From Glebionis coronaria (lineage: Eukaryota > Streptophyta > Magnoliopsida > Asterales > Asteraceae), in contig CM046881.1 in assembly GCA_025667525.1 (NCBI GenBank), positions 498,563,627 through 498,627,626 on the forward strand: a DNA stretch of 64,000 nucleotides. The letters run 5' to 3'. Position 1 is the stretch's first letter, and every line of letters begins with the position of its first letter. The notes below the pieces were generated by a model. That model did no database searches and had not been told where the DNA came from. It was given only the letters and a program-made list of their open reading frames with translations. A program made the position numbers and the translations under genes. Of the stretch, positions 34,378-50,880 are shown piece by piece.

Positions 34378-36095
34378 CTCATACGAGTTATGTCTGGCTG
34401 AAGACGGTAAACTTAGCGCTTCGCGGGAGGCAACCCGTGGTTTGTGGAACTTTGTGGGTGTGTTCACTACAAACCCTCACGAGACAGAACTCGTCCAGTC
34501 GGGCTACCGAGTGGTTTAAAGGCTTGTTGCATACGCTAAATGCAACCGTGTTTCCTACGAAAGTGAGTTAGGTTTTTGTTTTTTGTGTGAGTTTGTCAAA
34601 TTAGTTTTTAACCAAAAATTTCAATTTAAAGTTTTTGCATTAGAGACAATGCAATGCTTTAAGTTGAGGGGGGATGGCACATGTGTTACATGTTTTTGTG
34701 TGAAATTTTGGTCAAAATGGGTTAAAATGTGATTTTTGGGAAAAATTGGAAATTTTTAAAATTTTAAATCACATTATAAGAGTCTTGTGCTAATTAGATG
34801 TGGAAGTTTCTTCTACATATATGTTTGTTGAGTGTTTGCAGATTCTAAAGATTAGTTTGTGGATGATTTATTGGAGCAAGCTAGAGGATTTGGCCGAAAT
34901 TATCAGGTGCACCCGATTTCATTGTATAATTTGGTTATTAAATTGATTTGATTGTTTGCATGTAGTTAGGCATATGTATAATTAGATGATCAAACCACGC
35001 CAGTTGAATTCCCTCTACTTACCTTTGCGTAGATTGAGTAAAAAAATTGAATAGAATAATATGAAATATAGTAATGTAATAGTTGGGTTAAGACATTTGA
35101 AATTGATCTTATTCGGCTCGCCACCGCGCACGGTGGCCTTCGAAAAGAGCTGGAGAACTGTCATAATTATTGGTGGTAGTCATATGCTGGGCTTGCCTAT
35201 CTGATTCGTCACCCGCGCAAGGTGATACTTTAGTTGTTAGCATGGGTCAGACGCCAATTCTTATGATGGATAGCATTGCACTTAGCTGAGACAATTTTAT
35301 GTGAAATAACCCAATCCTTGTATTGTTGTAATGAAATTAGGAAGGTTAGTTTGATTTAGTGCATTGATTAATTAGACTATGTGGTAGATAACTCCATCAT
35401 GTGATGTACCAGTAGGCACGAAGTATAACTGTTCCCATTTAATTAAACATACTAAATTAACCGATTCTCATGTGTCAATGTGTCTTAGTATGCACCTATA
35501 GGATATATATTCATTTTTCTGAATAATTGGTCTTTATATCAACCTTGAAAGGAGTGTATAAAGCGTTCTGGATGACTTGTATAAGAAACGGTCCCGAATG
35601 GCTAAAAAAAAGAGCTTATGTGTTATGTGAAAAAAAAAAGAGTGAAAAAAATGAAAAAAAAAAAGAAAATGTGAAAAAAATGATGAGAAAAAAAAAGTGG
35701 AAGTATGTAAGCTAAAGTATGATGGCTTATGATGTGCTCTTATGGTATAAAAACTCAAATGTCATAAAAGATGTACGATATTCTTACCTCTTGTTTTAGA
35801 TTAATGTTTAGCTTGATTATAGGTGTGCGTTAGGTATGTTGGACACATGGTTAATTATATGAAACATAAAGTAAATGGAATCAATGGGAATGGTTATGCT
35901 AAGTGTTTAAGAAGGACAAAAATATTGGTAATCATTTTTGATTATTTGTCATGTAGGATGGTTATTAGTTTATTAGGTTGAATGTGATTTTTTTGATGAA
36001 ATTTCAATAGTATGATTAAAAATTATGAAATTAACATGCTTGTATATTTTTATTTTATTTTTACACGAGACGGTAAAAGTTAAGTTGAGGGGAGT
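34378..36095 (+). other. Athila 3' untranslated region with paired motifs
   Basis: No env-like ORF is visible. Shortly after the stop is AGCGCTTCGCGGGAGGCAAC (34416-34435). At 34645-34674 a GACAATGCAATG stretch is followed by AAGTTGAGGGGGGAT, which resembles the terminal polypurine tract. Two small hairpin-capable stretches occur (GCCACCGCGCACGGTGGC at 35120-35137; CACCCGCGCAAGGTG near 35206). An A-rich run is at 35628-35700. Confidence 0.7.
36081..36095 (+). other. Athila polypurine tract
   Basis: TAAGTTGAGGGGAGT directly before the 3' LTR. This is the expected plus-strand priming site. Confidence 0.8.
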
Positions 36096-37431
36096 TAATC
36101 GGTGTATTTTGCATACACCTCATAGCATGTTAAATTAGCATAATTGTATATTTATTTGTCGTTATATATGTACTTTTAGTGTGTTTTGTGATTATGTAGG
36201 TTACGAGCGAAATGGAATAAAATGGCCGCTTTAATTAATTTTTTGGAGAAAAGACATTGTGAGTGCCGATGAATGAAGAAAAAATTTTGAAGAAAAAGAT
36301 TTGAGCGGGTCGCAATATTTTCGGTCATCTTTTATTTGTCCGGGCTTCGCTTGAGCAATTATTGGTGTCGGGTTGATTTTTATTGGGCCAAAGTTACTAT
36401 ATGGTAAAAGAAAAAGAAAAAAAAAAAAAAACTTTTGGCCCATTTGGACCCAATGGCCCAATACTTAACTGACTTTAATATCAAGTATAAAAAGAAAAAA
36501 AAATTGACAAGAGGTGTGGAGATCAGTTGTGCCGTGAAAAGAAAAAAAAACCGAAAAAGAACAAAAGTCGATTGAGAAAGTTGGACGCAGGGAGTTGATT
36601 ATAATACAATAAAAAAAAAGATTCTCAATTGTTTTCTTTTTGTGGAAGAGGTGGAGGACTACACATTCAGTTGACAAGAAAAAGAAGCAAACAAGAATTA
36701 AAGAAAAGTGATGATGTGTGGTATTAAGCGGGTCGGGTACACCGCGATATCCGGCTAATTTTGTTGTAATTCCTTCCGGTAACTTTATTTATGGTTTGAT
36801 TATTACTTTTGGATTATCATATTTTTATTACATTGATTTATAATTTATTTATAAATTATTTTTATCGATTTGATATTCTGTTTAATTATTTGTGTTAGAC
36901 AATTTATTGTTAGTTAACGATTCATACTTATTTTATTTAGTAAAAAAAAAGATGGTCGTATAATCAACATAAGTTGTACCTAAATAAATTGTTAAAACAT
37001 AATTATTGGTTGGATTAATATAAGATTTATTATTGCGAGTCGTTGATGAACATAATAAATGCCGACATTAATTCATTCATATTAAGTCAAAATAATATTT
37101 GTAATCGGTTCTAAAAAGTTTCAATAATCCATAAGTGTGACCAACCATAAATATTAAGAGCTGGAAGGGATTACATTTTTCTTTTAATTGTTTACATCTC
37201 TATTTTATTTTTCTAGCTTTATTATTAGCTTAATAATTATTTTAATTTTTAATCCGCATTTTTATTATCAAAAGTATTTTAGTTGTCAGATTTCAAAACC
37301 AAAACCTTTATTGATCAGGGATCACCCCAAAACTTAAACTAAAACCACATAGTCCTCGTGGATCGATACCCATTTACCCTATCTAGTATAAGTTATTAGG
37401 TTATTTTTGACCGGCACTTCGACGTCGATCA
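36096..37431 (+). repeat. Athila 3' LTR
   Basis: 1336 bp, direct repeat of 27250-28578, ending ..GACGTCGATCA before the target duplication ATATC. Confidence 0.93.
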
Positions 37432-37643
37432 ATATCCAAAGTTACAATCCCAACCCAGAAAACCGAAAATTACTTCAGAAAAAATAAAAATAAATCCCAC
37501 CTCACTATATATTGCTTCTAATGACTAGTTCTCTCAAAACTCCAAAAATACACGAGTTTGAGAAGCTTATATTATAAAAAGAAAAAAAAAACTTAGCATA
37601 TACATAAACCATGATATTCATTTGATACATCATTAACCATAGC

Positions 37644-38726
37644 TTATGCCGCTGATGGCGCAGTCACGTAGCGACTACCCTTTTTAGAAACGACGCGTTC
37701 CAGTTTATCCAACATCATGATTGGCATTGATTCACCACGGATCCTCCAGTAATCCAAGGACTCGTCGTTGTAAATGTCCCACCACTTTTTCACCAACATC
37801 TTAATATCTTCCCGGTGCATATTCTCTTCTTTGCCAGTGTACCTCCAAGGCTTAGACCCATCGGCACAATAATGCACCACTTTCACCTTTTCAAGGTCAA
37901 AGTTCTCGGGGTGACGCCAAAGCATTGCCAAGATCAAGTTGTATTCCGTAGGGATAGGCTTGTATATGTCTCTGAAAAACATGTTCAAGAAATCTTGTTC
38001 CGCAAATAGTGTTGGTGGAGTTGTCTTTACTGACTCAAGGAGCTCGTGGTAAGTTGAGAGACTTGGCTCATAAACAAACATGCCCGCGTTGAAGTAGAGT
38101 GCGGGTTTTGGGCCAAGTTTCTCTTCTGGCCATTGGACCTTTTCAGGTGACTGTTGGCAATACCCGACTTGGTATTGTGGACTGTTTCTCCAATTTCACT
38201 CACAGAAACAGTCCATGACCGCGTAGAAATAGCCGTCTGGCATGTCAAAGAGATGATCAATGTTGTCAAACACTTGTATAACCCCATCTAAATATATCAT
38301 CTTGCTATACTCTACAAACTGCAAAAGTTACGTTTAAAAGTTAGTAACTGAATTGAAATACCCTAGCTAAACTAAAACATAATGAAAAATAAGGACATAT
38401 AATTACCTCCCATATACGTAGCTTGGAGTAATTAATGACATAATACGCCATAGCAAACTGAGCCTGATTTTCGGGTGGGTACACAGGTTCGATTTCTCGG
38501 ATAATGCATCCTTGTGACAGCAACTTCTTACGATGGTCCAATGGAACATCGGGAAGTATAGCTACCACAAGAGGGTAGATCGACTTGGCCTTACGTAAGC
38601 CCTTGGCTAGAGCGACGACACCTTTCCAGTAGTCGCCGTCTCCAGCCAAGAACGTGACATATGCACGTCTAGGCAAGGTTTTCGCTTTCACTAGAGCAGA
38701 AGTGATCGTACTGCAACTGGAGCCAT
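37644..38726 (-). pseudogene. GolS: Galactinol synthase pseudogene (GolS2)
   Basis: This has the same two-exon layout as GolS1 (exon 1 38407-38726, exon 2 37644-38318, 88-bp intron, splice sites intact). Three independent lesions are visible. A 13-bp deletion after MAPVA, relative to GolS3, shifts the frame and ends translation after about 11 codons. The codon after CFCE is TGA at 38196-38198 where the paralogues have CGA. The DxD motif reads DGV instead of DGD, a two-base change that removes a metal-binding aspartate. The rest, including FVYEPSLSTY, SKPWRYTGKEEN and terminal APSAA, is well kept, so inactivation is recent. The TATA box remains; the distal promoter lies some 20 kb away behind transposons. 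Confidence 0.95.
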
Positions 38727-38828
38727 GGTAAGTGTAATCGTTAGGATGTGATTGAGGTTATTTTCGTTCTTTGTAGGTGTTTTTATAAGTTGTTTGTTGG
38801 TGATATTTGAGTCGGAGTGGTATTGGGG

Positions 38829-38836
38829 TTTATATA
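38829..38836 (-). promoter_or_regulatory. TATA box of GolS2 pseudogene
   Basis: TATATAAA on the minus strand, about 103 bp upstream of the original start codon, in the same context as in GolS1. Confidence 0.65.
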
Positions 38837-38882
38837 GGACTTGGATTGGAGGTTTGTAGAAAATCATAAGAACGTATTTAAA

Positions 38883-39394
38883 AAACGAATATAAATATAA
38901 TATATCTTTCTTTCTTTTCCTCTTCGTCATGCACTTTATTACGTGTCAAAAACCTTAATGTTGTAAAAAAGAAATTGTCATTTGACGCAAATGACCAACA
39001 TATATTAAGGTTCTTGAAACTGAACAACTTCTTGAAACGAAATTTACTTATTCGACGCTTAATTTGCCAAAAACGCGTGGTTAATCCTTAATTTAAATAT
39101 GGATAGCCTCGACGATGTATTCTCACTAGACCGTATTGACGTCTCATCCAACCTATCTATTGAGTTTGATTTCGTGGTTCAAACAACTCCTGTAGATTTT
39201 TTTTGCGCTTTCGAAATGATACATATGTTCACGGTAAAACATTAAAAAACGATTTTATTCTCAATAACGTTAAACAACTTTCTTTCAATTGGCCGGAATT
39301 CCAATAATCAAAGTGTTTGCATTCTCTTAATCTAAATTGCCATTTCAAAAAAGAAAACATATATTAAGTTCTTCATTTGTAAGTACCAAATAAT
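38883..39394. other. Intergenic, no gene seen
   Basis: AT-rich sequence between the GolS2 promoter and the Copia remnant. Nothing is recognised. Confidence 0.5.
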
Positions 39395-39890
39395 CTTACA
39401 GTAAGCTATTGAACAATAAACAATAAATATGATACTCGATTGTGTTAAATATATATGTCGATATGTCATAAGGCGTAGTATAGGAATAGCACGTTGTGAG
39501 ACTATTATAATTATATGAAAACCAACTAGAAAATGATATTATAACAATATACATTGAAAATGAGTTCCTAACACAAATGCTCACAAAACGAAATAAAAAA
39601 AACAAGATAGTCCCCACTACACTACCTAGATGCAATCAACTAAACAATACTCGTACAATGAAACCTAACAAACCAGAGAAATAAGATCAACATAATTTTA
39701 ACATAATAACAAACTAGAAACCCTAAAATCAGATAGAAACTTAGACGAAAATTTTATGTTTGCGTACTGAATGATTGCCAGCCACCAAGTTCCGGCTTAT
39801 ATAATCCAAAATTACCAAACGAACCCTACACAATAAAACTTAACACAAACATAACATAACATATTAATTAGATAGAATATTGCAAAAAAT
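39395..39890 (-). mobile_element. Copia element B, 3' LTR (outer end uncertain)
   Basis: It follows a polypurine tract AGTTGGAGGA (minus, 39891-39900) and contains a TTATATAAGCC box near 39795-39805. The LTR start is degenerate (no clean TG). I could not locate the outer end or a target duplication. Confidence 0.5.
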
Positions 39891-42486
39891 TCCTCCAACT
39901 ATCACAAGCTTGCCAAAAACAGATACAACTTTCAACAAAACTTGTAAACCAAACATGTTAATCATACCCAACTTCTTTACCAACACATCATGTTTGAAAG
40001 AACCAAGAGCTTTAGTTAAAACATAGGAAACTTGAATTTAGAGTCAACTTTCTCAGTTTTAATCAACCCAGAAGCAACTTTCCCCCTTACAAGATGAACA
40101 TCCAGATCAAAATGCTTAGTCTTTTATTTCATTACTCGATTAGCAGCAATTTTCATAGCAGACTTATTGTCACAATATAAAGTGACAAGAAGCAAGTTTG
40201 TTAAACCAAACTCACTTAGAATTTTAACAACCCACATTACTTCACAAGTAGTAGCTGTCATTTCCTTATACTCAGCTTATGCTTAGGATTTGGACAAGCT
40301 AGCTTGCCTTTTACTCTTCCAAGATATCAAATTCCCATTACCTAACACACAAAATCCAGAAAGAGACATTCTGGTCATTGAACACATAGCTAGACAGAAT
40401 TTGAGGAAGCAACTACTCTACAACCTAAATTATTCTTGCTAAAGCCAATACCATTACTAGGAGCAAGTTTCAAATACTTAAGCACTCTTAAACCAATATC
40501 AAAATGAGATTATATTAGAGCATGCATATGTTGGCTAAGACAGTTCACATCATAAGAAATATCGGGTTTAGTTGATGTCAAATAGATCACCTTACCAACT
40601 AGCTTTTGATAACTAATTATATCACTCAAGTATTTATCATTACTAGACTCTTTATGAGCCAAAACAATATTCTCACGTAAAAGAGCAACAACAAGCCTAC
40701 AAGCCAACAACACATACTCATTTAACAAATCTTAAATAATACTTTCTTTGACCGAGACATAAACCATTTGAATTTTTTAGAACCTTAATAACTAAAAAAT
40801 ACTTGAGTTGACTCAGATCCTTTTTGTTGAAGACGTTATTCAAAACACTCTTAAATTTCTCAATTTAAACATCAGAGTTACCAGTCAAGACAAGATCATC
40901 CACATACACAAGTGAAAATATTTTACCTTTACCCTCGACTTAATGTATAAGGAAAGATCAATTTTAGACTGAATAAAACCAACATCAAGTAGAGTTTTAG
41001 ACAGTTTAGTATTCCATTCCCTGGGAGTTTGTTTTAAACCATAAAAAACCTTTTAAGTTTACAAACTCTATTATCTCCAGGTTTAGAATAACTTGGTGGT
41101 TGAATCATATAAACTTTTTTATTCAAATCTCCATTTAAAAACATTATTAACATCTATTTGAAACATTTTTCCACCATTTTGCACATATAGATCAATTAAA
41201 CATCTAACAACACTCATTTTAACCGCAAGACTAAAGATTTATTCATAATCATTAACTTGTCTTTGATACAAACTTTGGCAACAAGCCTGACCTTGTATCC
41301 TTCAATTTCCCTAGAAGAAAGATACTTAACCCTTTACTTCTAATTGTCCTTCATCCAATAGGAAGCTCAACTAAGTCCCAAGTACCATTCTTATATAAAG
41401 GTTTCATTTCATTATTCAAATTATCATCCTTGGCAGCATCTTCATAAGAAGAAGGCTTATATTATTTATTCAGATTAGAAGTAAAACCAACTTTATTCAT
41501 ATCAAGCATAGAATGATTATAATATTTATTCAAACCATATCTCAATTGAAGTATTTAACATGTAATTATTTAGTTTAGCAAGAAACTTAGAAGCCCTATT
41601 AGATCTCCAAAGACCAACTTCCTATATTTGACCATCAAAACCATTTTCAGGAACCTCGTTATTTAAAACAAAACTGCCCTCATATATAACAACCATCAAA
41701 GCTCGATATAGTAATAACAAGTCATGTTCAAGCTAAAGTGAGGGCTCATCTGACAGTAGTTTACTCTTATTACTATTAACTACATTCTCAGTATGATGCA
41801 GACTACCCTCTCTACTCAAAGAGTTTCACCTTCCTCTTCATCACTGGGTTTAGGATACGAATTTTTGGATGTGTTTTTAGACTCATCAAAATTAAAAAAC
41901 TTTAAAGTAGAAACTTTATTTTCAGACTCAAAAACAGTTTTAGTATCCTTGTTCATTTTATACAGAAACATAGTTTTATAAATTTGGCATCCCTTGAATA
42001 CAAAACACTTCTGTTTTCAAGACCAAACAACTTATAAGCCTTTTTACCACTTCCATAACCAATTAAAATACGTTTTTCAGACGTGCTAGAAAATTTATCA
42101 GTTCCTTCTAAAATAGTAGCATAACTCAAACATCTAAAACTTCTTAAGTGAGAAAGGTTAGGTTCCTTACCATATACCAAACAAAAAGGAGATTTTCCAT
42201 TTAAAAAAAAAGAAGGAGACCTGCTAATCAAATAAGAAGCAGTTAAAACACACTCAGACCAAAATATAAGAGGAATCCTACCCTTAAACATAAGAATCCT
42301 AGCTACATAAAGCAAATATCTATGTTTCTTCTCAACAATATCATTCTGCTGTAGTGTATATGCACAAGTAGTTTGATGCATAATTCCCATTGAAACCAAA
42401 AAAACATTCATATTTTTATTAACAAACTCATTATCATTGTCATATCTTACAATTTTAATCTTTTTATTAAACTTAGTTAAAACCAT
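39891..42486 (-). pseudogene. Copia element B: RNase H, RT and integrase remnant
   Basis: Minus-strand fragments: integrase core (41953-42486, with KIVRYDNDNEFVN and RIPLIFWSECVLTASYL), RT (YVDD encoded at 40891-40905), the connection region (40510-40728, with YQKLVGKVIYL) and RNase H (about 40120-40330). Many stops and frameshifts make it dead. At 42486 the integrase frame is cut by an LTR element and resumes at 50628 or 50633. Confidence 0.88.
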
Positions 42487-44664
<2,178 letters not shown>

Positions 44665-44666
44665 AA

Positions 44667-44681
44667 TGGCGCCGCTGCCGG
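44667..44681 (+). other. Primer-binding site of pol-less element
   Basis: TGGCGCCGCTGCCGG two bases after the LTR. It matches the Athila PBS at 28585 in all but one of these 15 positions. Confidence 0.8.
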
Positions 44682-44870
44682 CTCTTTTCGTGAGGATTAA
44701 CGGTTTTTTGTGAAAGACGCGTTGGCTTTTGGGATCCGTTCACTCGTGAACGTTATTTTTCGTATAAAAAATTTTCAAAAAATTCCAAAAACATTTGAAA
44801 AATCTTTAAAAGCATTTCTTTTTCAAAGTTTTGCACCAAAAATATTCTTCTTGCTTATCTATCTTTCTCC

Positions 44871-46388
44871 ATGGATTTTTATGTCCATTGCATCGGGTGT
44901 GGGAGACAACTGTACGGGAACGACTCTTGTCAATGGTGTACATGTGAGCGGTGCGGAAACGATATCGACAACACACAATTCGGATTTTGTCCCTTGTGCA
45001 ACTCGACTAATTCATTATTTTTGAACCCACCTCCTGTTCCCCCGTGCATCTATTGTGGAAGCGATTCTCATTGGCATGTTTCGTGCCCGGTTCGATACCC
45101 GTATGGTCACGGGCAAGAACCGGGATACAATTATGACAATGATAATAGCTATCCACAAGACGCACCTGATTTTTCTCCATACCCGTTTTGCAACAACTGT
45201 GGGGGTCCTCACGAAAGTTTTCACTGTCCTACGGGGGATCACAATTACTATAATTATACCCCTTCCAGTTTTGACCAACCCCTGCAATACCCAATTGATC
45301 ATCAGCCTCGTCACGGGATGAGTTACCAAGAACCAATTGACGATCTTGCTACAGCCCTTCAAGAACAAAGAAACGATCTTGCTGCAGCTTTTCAAGAAAA
45401 AAGCAAAGAGCTTTTACACACGCTGCAAACTTATATGGAGTCATTTTTACAGCAGCGAGATCAGACGAGCACTCATATCCCTGAGCTTATTATTGGCCCT
45501 TTTGGTAATGAGGAGAGCGATGACGATATTGAGGTTATTTTCGACGAGGAGGAATTTCTAAAGCAAAGTAAGACTTCTCCCCTTCCTCCTTCGTCTATTG
45601 CTATCACACCCGAGGAGCCCGTTGGCTCTCTCATAATGGAGGATCAGCATTTTGACATTATCTCGGCTATGGAATCGGACAAATCCCTAAAGTCTAGTGT
45701 CGAGGAACTTGTCGTCATCCCAAGTGAGCCCGCGGGTGTTCCGGAAAATTTGTGTGCTGTGCCGACTTTTGTGGAGCTTACGGACAAGTTTGCTTCGCTA
45801 GTCAATGATCACATACTCACAACTCCACATCCGATATTTGATCCTCCCAACGAGAGTTCAACATGTGGTGAGTATGATGATTTCGTCTTCGAGCCAGAGA
45901 TTGCGGAAATTATCGACCGAGAGCTAGCTCTTTTGCCTCCGCTTCCACCTACAAGCAAAGTCGACTTTTCCAACATCGATGCCGAACTTGATGAGTTGGA
46001 ACGTCTTATTTTTCATAATAATGATGAACCAACTCACATGCCCAAACATCCTATTCTCGAGGAGTTACCTAATCAACACTCCTCTTATGAGAATTACGTT
46101 TACCACATTCGTGAGGATTTAACTTATCAACAATCCCCACAAATGAATGATGGTTTTGTACTTGATCGTGATCTTCTCAAACGAGTTTCTACACTCCTCT
46201 ACGATCATGAGGATAAATGCTTTGACCCGGGAGGTGACATGGACCATTCTATGATTGATACTTCTACGGCTTTGCCAATTGGTCTGCCTCCATTGTCTTT
46301 GGAGGATGACAATGTGATTCCCTTACCCACCCCACCTCCCGTCAATCTGGACTTCACTTGCTTTTCTGGTATTGAGAGGACCTTTTAA
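44871..46388 (+). CDS. Cys-rich ORF of the pol-less LTR element
   Basis: 505 residues, MDFYVHCIGCGRQLYG.. I do not recognise a named family. The N-terminal third holds paired cysteines: CIGC..CQWCTCERC..CPLC (residues 7-43, zinc-ribbon-like), a true CCHC knuckle CIYCGSDSHWHVSC, and a second, slightly short one CNNCGGPHESFHC. Next come a Tyr/Pro/Gln-rich linker and a helix-prone stretch (LATALQEQRNDLAAAFQEK) that could be a coiled coil. The long C-terminal part is acidic and Ser/Pro-rich with no catalytic motif. It could be a gag-like RNA-binding protein that packages its own RNA; that is inference. The intact frame in a pol-less element argues for selection or very recent arrival. Confidence 0.75.
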   Translation: MDFYVHCIGCGRQLYGNDSCQWCTCERCGNDIDNTQFGFCPLCNSTNSLFLNPPPVPPCIYCGSDSHWHVSCPVRYPYGHGQEPGYNYDNDNSYPQDAPDFSPYPFCNNCGGPHESFHCPTGDHNYYNYTPSSFDQPLQYPIDHQPRHGMSYQEPIDDLATALQEQRNDLAAAFQEKSKELLHTLQTYMESFLQQRDQTSTHIPELIIGPFGNEESDDDIEVIFDEEEFLKQSKTSPLPPSSIAITPEEPVGSLIMEDQHFDIISAMESDKSLKSSVEELVVIPSEPAGVPENLCAVPTFVELTDKFASLVNDHILTTPHPIFDPPNESSTCGEYDDFVFEPEIAEIIDRELALLPPLPPTSKVDFSNIDAELDELERLIFHNNDEPTHMPKHPILEELPNQHSSYENYVYHIREDLTYQQSPQMNDGFVLDRDLLKRVSTLLYDHEDKCFDPGGDMDHSMIDTSTALPIGLPPLSLEDDNVIPLPTPPPVNLDFTCFSGIERTF

Positions 46389-48374
46389 CCATTCAAGACT
46401 TATCCTCCTGCCTCTCCTTTATTGATGTCCTCCGGGAACGAGGACAAGGTCTTTGATCCCGGTATTACATACGAGGCTTCCCCATGGACCATTTAATTCG
46501 GGGACGAGTCAGGCTCGTGACTCGGTTAATATAAACAAGCGCTTTTTGGGAGGCAACCCAATTATCTATCTATCTTTCCTGTTTTCACCATAAGTGTTAG
46601 GGGAGCCCCGTTGGTGTTTCTTGTTCTCTTTCTTATCATGTGCAGGGATTAGAGCTTCAAAGACACACTCTTGATGACTTTTGACGAACCGTGATTCCGT
46701 GTTCCCTTCTTCCCGGTTCTATCCTAAACTCTTTTCGATTCACTATTTTATATTTCTCAATATTAAAATAGGAATCTCTTTAGTTGTCTTTTCCTTAACG
46801 AGATTTAAACAAAGTGCACAATGTCCTAAGTGTAGGGGAGTTTACTCCCACATGCTTAAACATTGAGGACAATGTTTATATTAAGTGTAGGGGGGACTTC
46901 TATCGAAGTTAAGTGGTCTTTTCCTTGTATTTGCCCTCATTTTAACCGGAAAATCAATTTTCGACATTTTTCAAAATTTTTAATCTATTTTGGCCTAGTT
47001 GTAGTCTCCTTTATTTTTGTTACTTTCTAGCATTTTAATAAAATGGTTTTAGCAAGTTTAGATATCTTAGATATATTAGGCCCGTTGTGAATATTTTGAC
47101 TCAACCCGAGTTTACTTATCCAAGTTCACTCTAGCTAGTATCCTTAACCATGTAGACCTTAATTGGTTTATTAGGCTAAGCATCCATGAGTCTCATTCCT
47201 TGAGATTTTAAATTGTGGAGAACGAGAAATGATAGAGTTGGTTACAAGTTTGGTATTCTCTCATTAACTTATGTGAGTTAATTATGATCTTTTTCTCCGA
47301 TCACTTGCTAATAAATTATCTGCAATAAGTAAGGTCGTACGATTTGAAAAGTTACTTAGCTTCTAGCCCAAGATCGTTTAAAAGTTGCTCGGTAATGATA
47401 AGAGTTCATAGCCAAGGCATAACTTATGAAGCGGGGCGCGAAGATTGGCCAGTCCGAAAAGGCCCTAACAAGGCATGAGGATTCCATTTTATTGCTGAAG
47501 ATCCAAAGTGATGTGAAAAGCATTATTCCCAAAATCAATATGAAGGACTAAGACTCACGACGAAAAGCAATCAACTCCCATAAAGATCATGGAGAAGTCT
47601 ATCCGAAAAGACCCTAACAAGGTATGAGGATAAATAGATCCAAGTCCGAAAAGGAGGCGGATCGTTGTATCTCAAAATCCCAATTAGAGATTGAAGAATA
47701 ATCATGAAGTCGTGGTCAACAAAGCTGGAGTACTCCTCAAAAGTCTCCAAGTGAAGAAACTCTATAACGAAGAGAAGACCATTATCTCAAAAACGTCTCT
47801 CGAAGATATGAAGTATGAAGTACATGCCAAATATCGGCCCGAGAAAGGTCTCAAATCGTGAACCAAGTTATGCCAAGATATGAACTTTTTGATATCCCGA
47901 GAAGCAGTTTTAAGAGATTTTGTCCTTTAGCTAACTATTGATCAAATCGTCCTACTTTGCTTTCAGCCTAAATAAATTATCGAAATAAGTCAACAATGCA
48001 TCCTCGTGATCATTCAAGACATAAATAAAATATAAGAGATACTCGTAGGAATAAGGGAGTTTAAGTGATTAATTGAACCACATGAGTAAATGTTTGTTAT
48101 GCTAACTTGTACTAACAATGATCTTGTTTTTAAGCTAGGCATGGGGAACGTGAAACTTGAGGGTGATGAACATTCATGACACACAAGCCCTAATGTAAGT
48201 CTTAGATTTCTTTACAAGTTTCTTCCTTGTTGCATCTTGTTATTTTCTATCTTTTTGATTTTCCTTAGTTGTTTAATAAAGGCCAAGGTAGGTTGATTAT
48301 GATGGAAAGTTTAAAACGTGCTTTGTAACTAATGCATTGCATGAGGACATTGCAATGGTTAAGTGTAGGGGATT
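46389..48374 (+). other. 3' non-coding region of pol-less element
   Basis: It contains AGCGCTTTTTGGGAGGCAAC (46539-46558), also found after pol in the Athila element. Two internal polypurine-like motifs are CTAAGTGTAGGGGAG (about 46826-46840) and TTAAGTGTAGGGGGGAC (about 46881-46897). An imperfect direct repeat, TCCGAAAAGGCCCTAACAAG, lies at about 47455 with a relative at about 47600. No second ORF was seen. Confidence 0.7.
48360..48374 (+). other. Polypurine tract of pol-less element
   Basis: TAAGTGTAGGGGATT immediately before the 3' LTR, preceded by GAGGACATTGCAATGG. Confidence 0.7.
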
Positions 48375-50627
<2,253 letters not shown>

Positions 50628-50632
50628 ACCAT

Positions 50633-50880
50633 ATTGTACAAACTTACAAACATTAATGAAATTCGTATGTAGTTTTAAGCATATGCACCCACACAGATCT
50701 ACTATAATCATCAACAATATTAAAAAGTATCTTAAGCCATCCTAATCACTTTATACGGTCACCAAATATACACATTAATCAATTCACCAAAACACACATA
50801 ATTTTGTTCACTTAAAGGAAAAGATTCCCTGATCTGTTTAGCTTTATAATAACATCACACGGAAAGTCATGATTTATATG
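50633..50880 (-). pseudogene. Copia element B: integrase N-terminal part
   Basis: The minus-strand frame LYNMVLTKFNKK joins across the LTR element to 42486. Further upstream it reads KAKQIRESFPLSEQ and CDV, the typical Copia integrase zinc-region context. Frameshifts are present. Confidence 0.8.

Larger units (their letters stand above)
27250..37431 (+). mobile_element. Athila-type Ty3/gypsy retrotransposon, 10.2 kb
   Basis: LTRs at 27250-28578 and 36096-37431 are near-identical. A 5-bp target duplication ATATC lies at 27245-27249 and 37432-37436; rejoining the flanks recreates the sequence seen uninterrupted in units 1 and 3. Order inside is PBS, gag, protease, RT, RNase H, integrase, about 1.7 kb of untranslated 3' region, polypurine tract. 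The ends are TAATCG..CGATCA, so the first dinucleotide is TA rather than TG in both LTRs. Pol is fully open but gag is broken, so the copy is recent yet not self-sufficient. Confidence 0.95.
37432..38882. repeat. Tandem unit 2, right piece
   Basis: 3' flank, gene and proximal promoter of GolS2. It matches units 1 and 3 until about 38882, where the sequence departs from the unit 1 promoter (CATATTTAAATACGAC) and the TE-rich spacer begins. Confidence 0.8.

Noticed and set aside
35120..35222. Two CG-rich hairpins (CCACCGCGCACGGTGG and CACCCGCGCAAGGTG) as a terminator or CRISPR-like repeat
   Set aside because: There are only two, unequal, in the non-coding 3' part of a plant retrotransposon. At most they are RNA folds of the element; nothing supports a CRISPR array.
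34378..36095. env-like gene in the Athila 3' region
   Set aside because: No long frame, signal peptide or membrane segment is visible. The longest frames are about 70 codons and overlap A-rich sequence.
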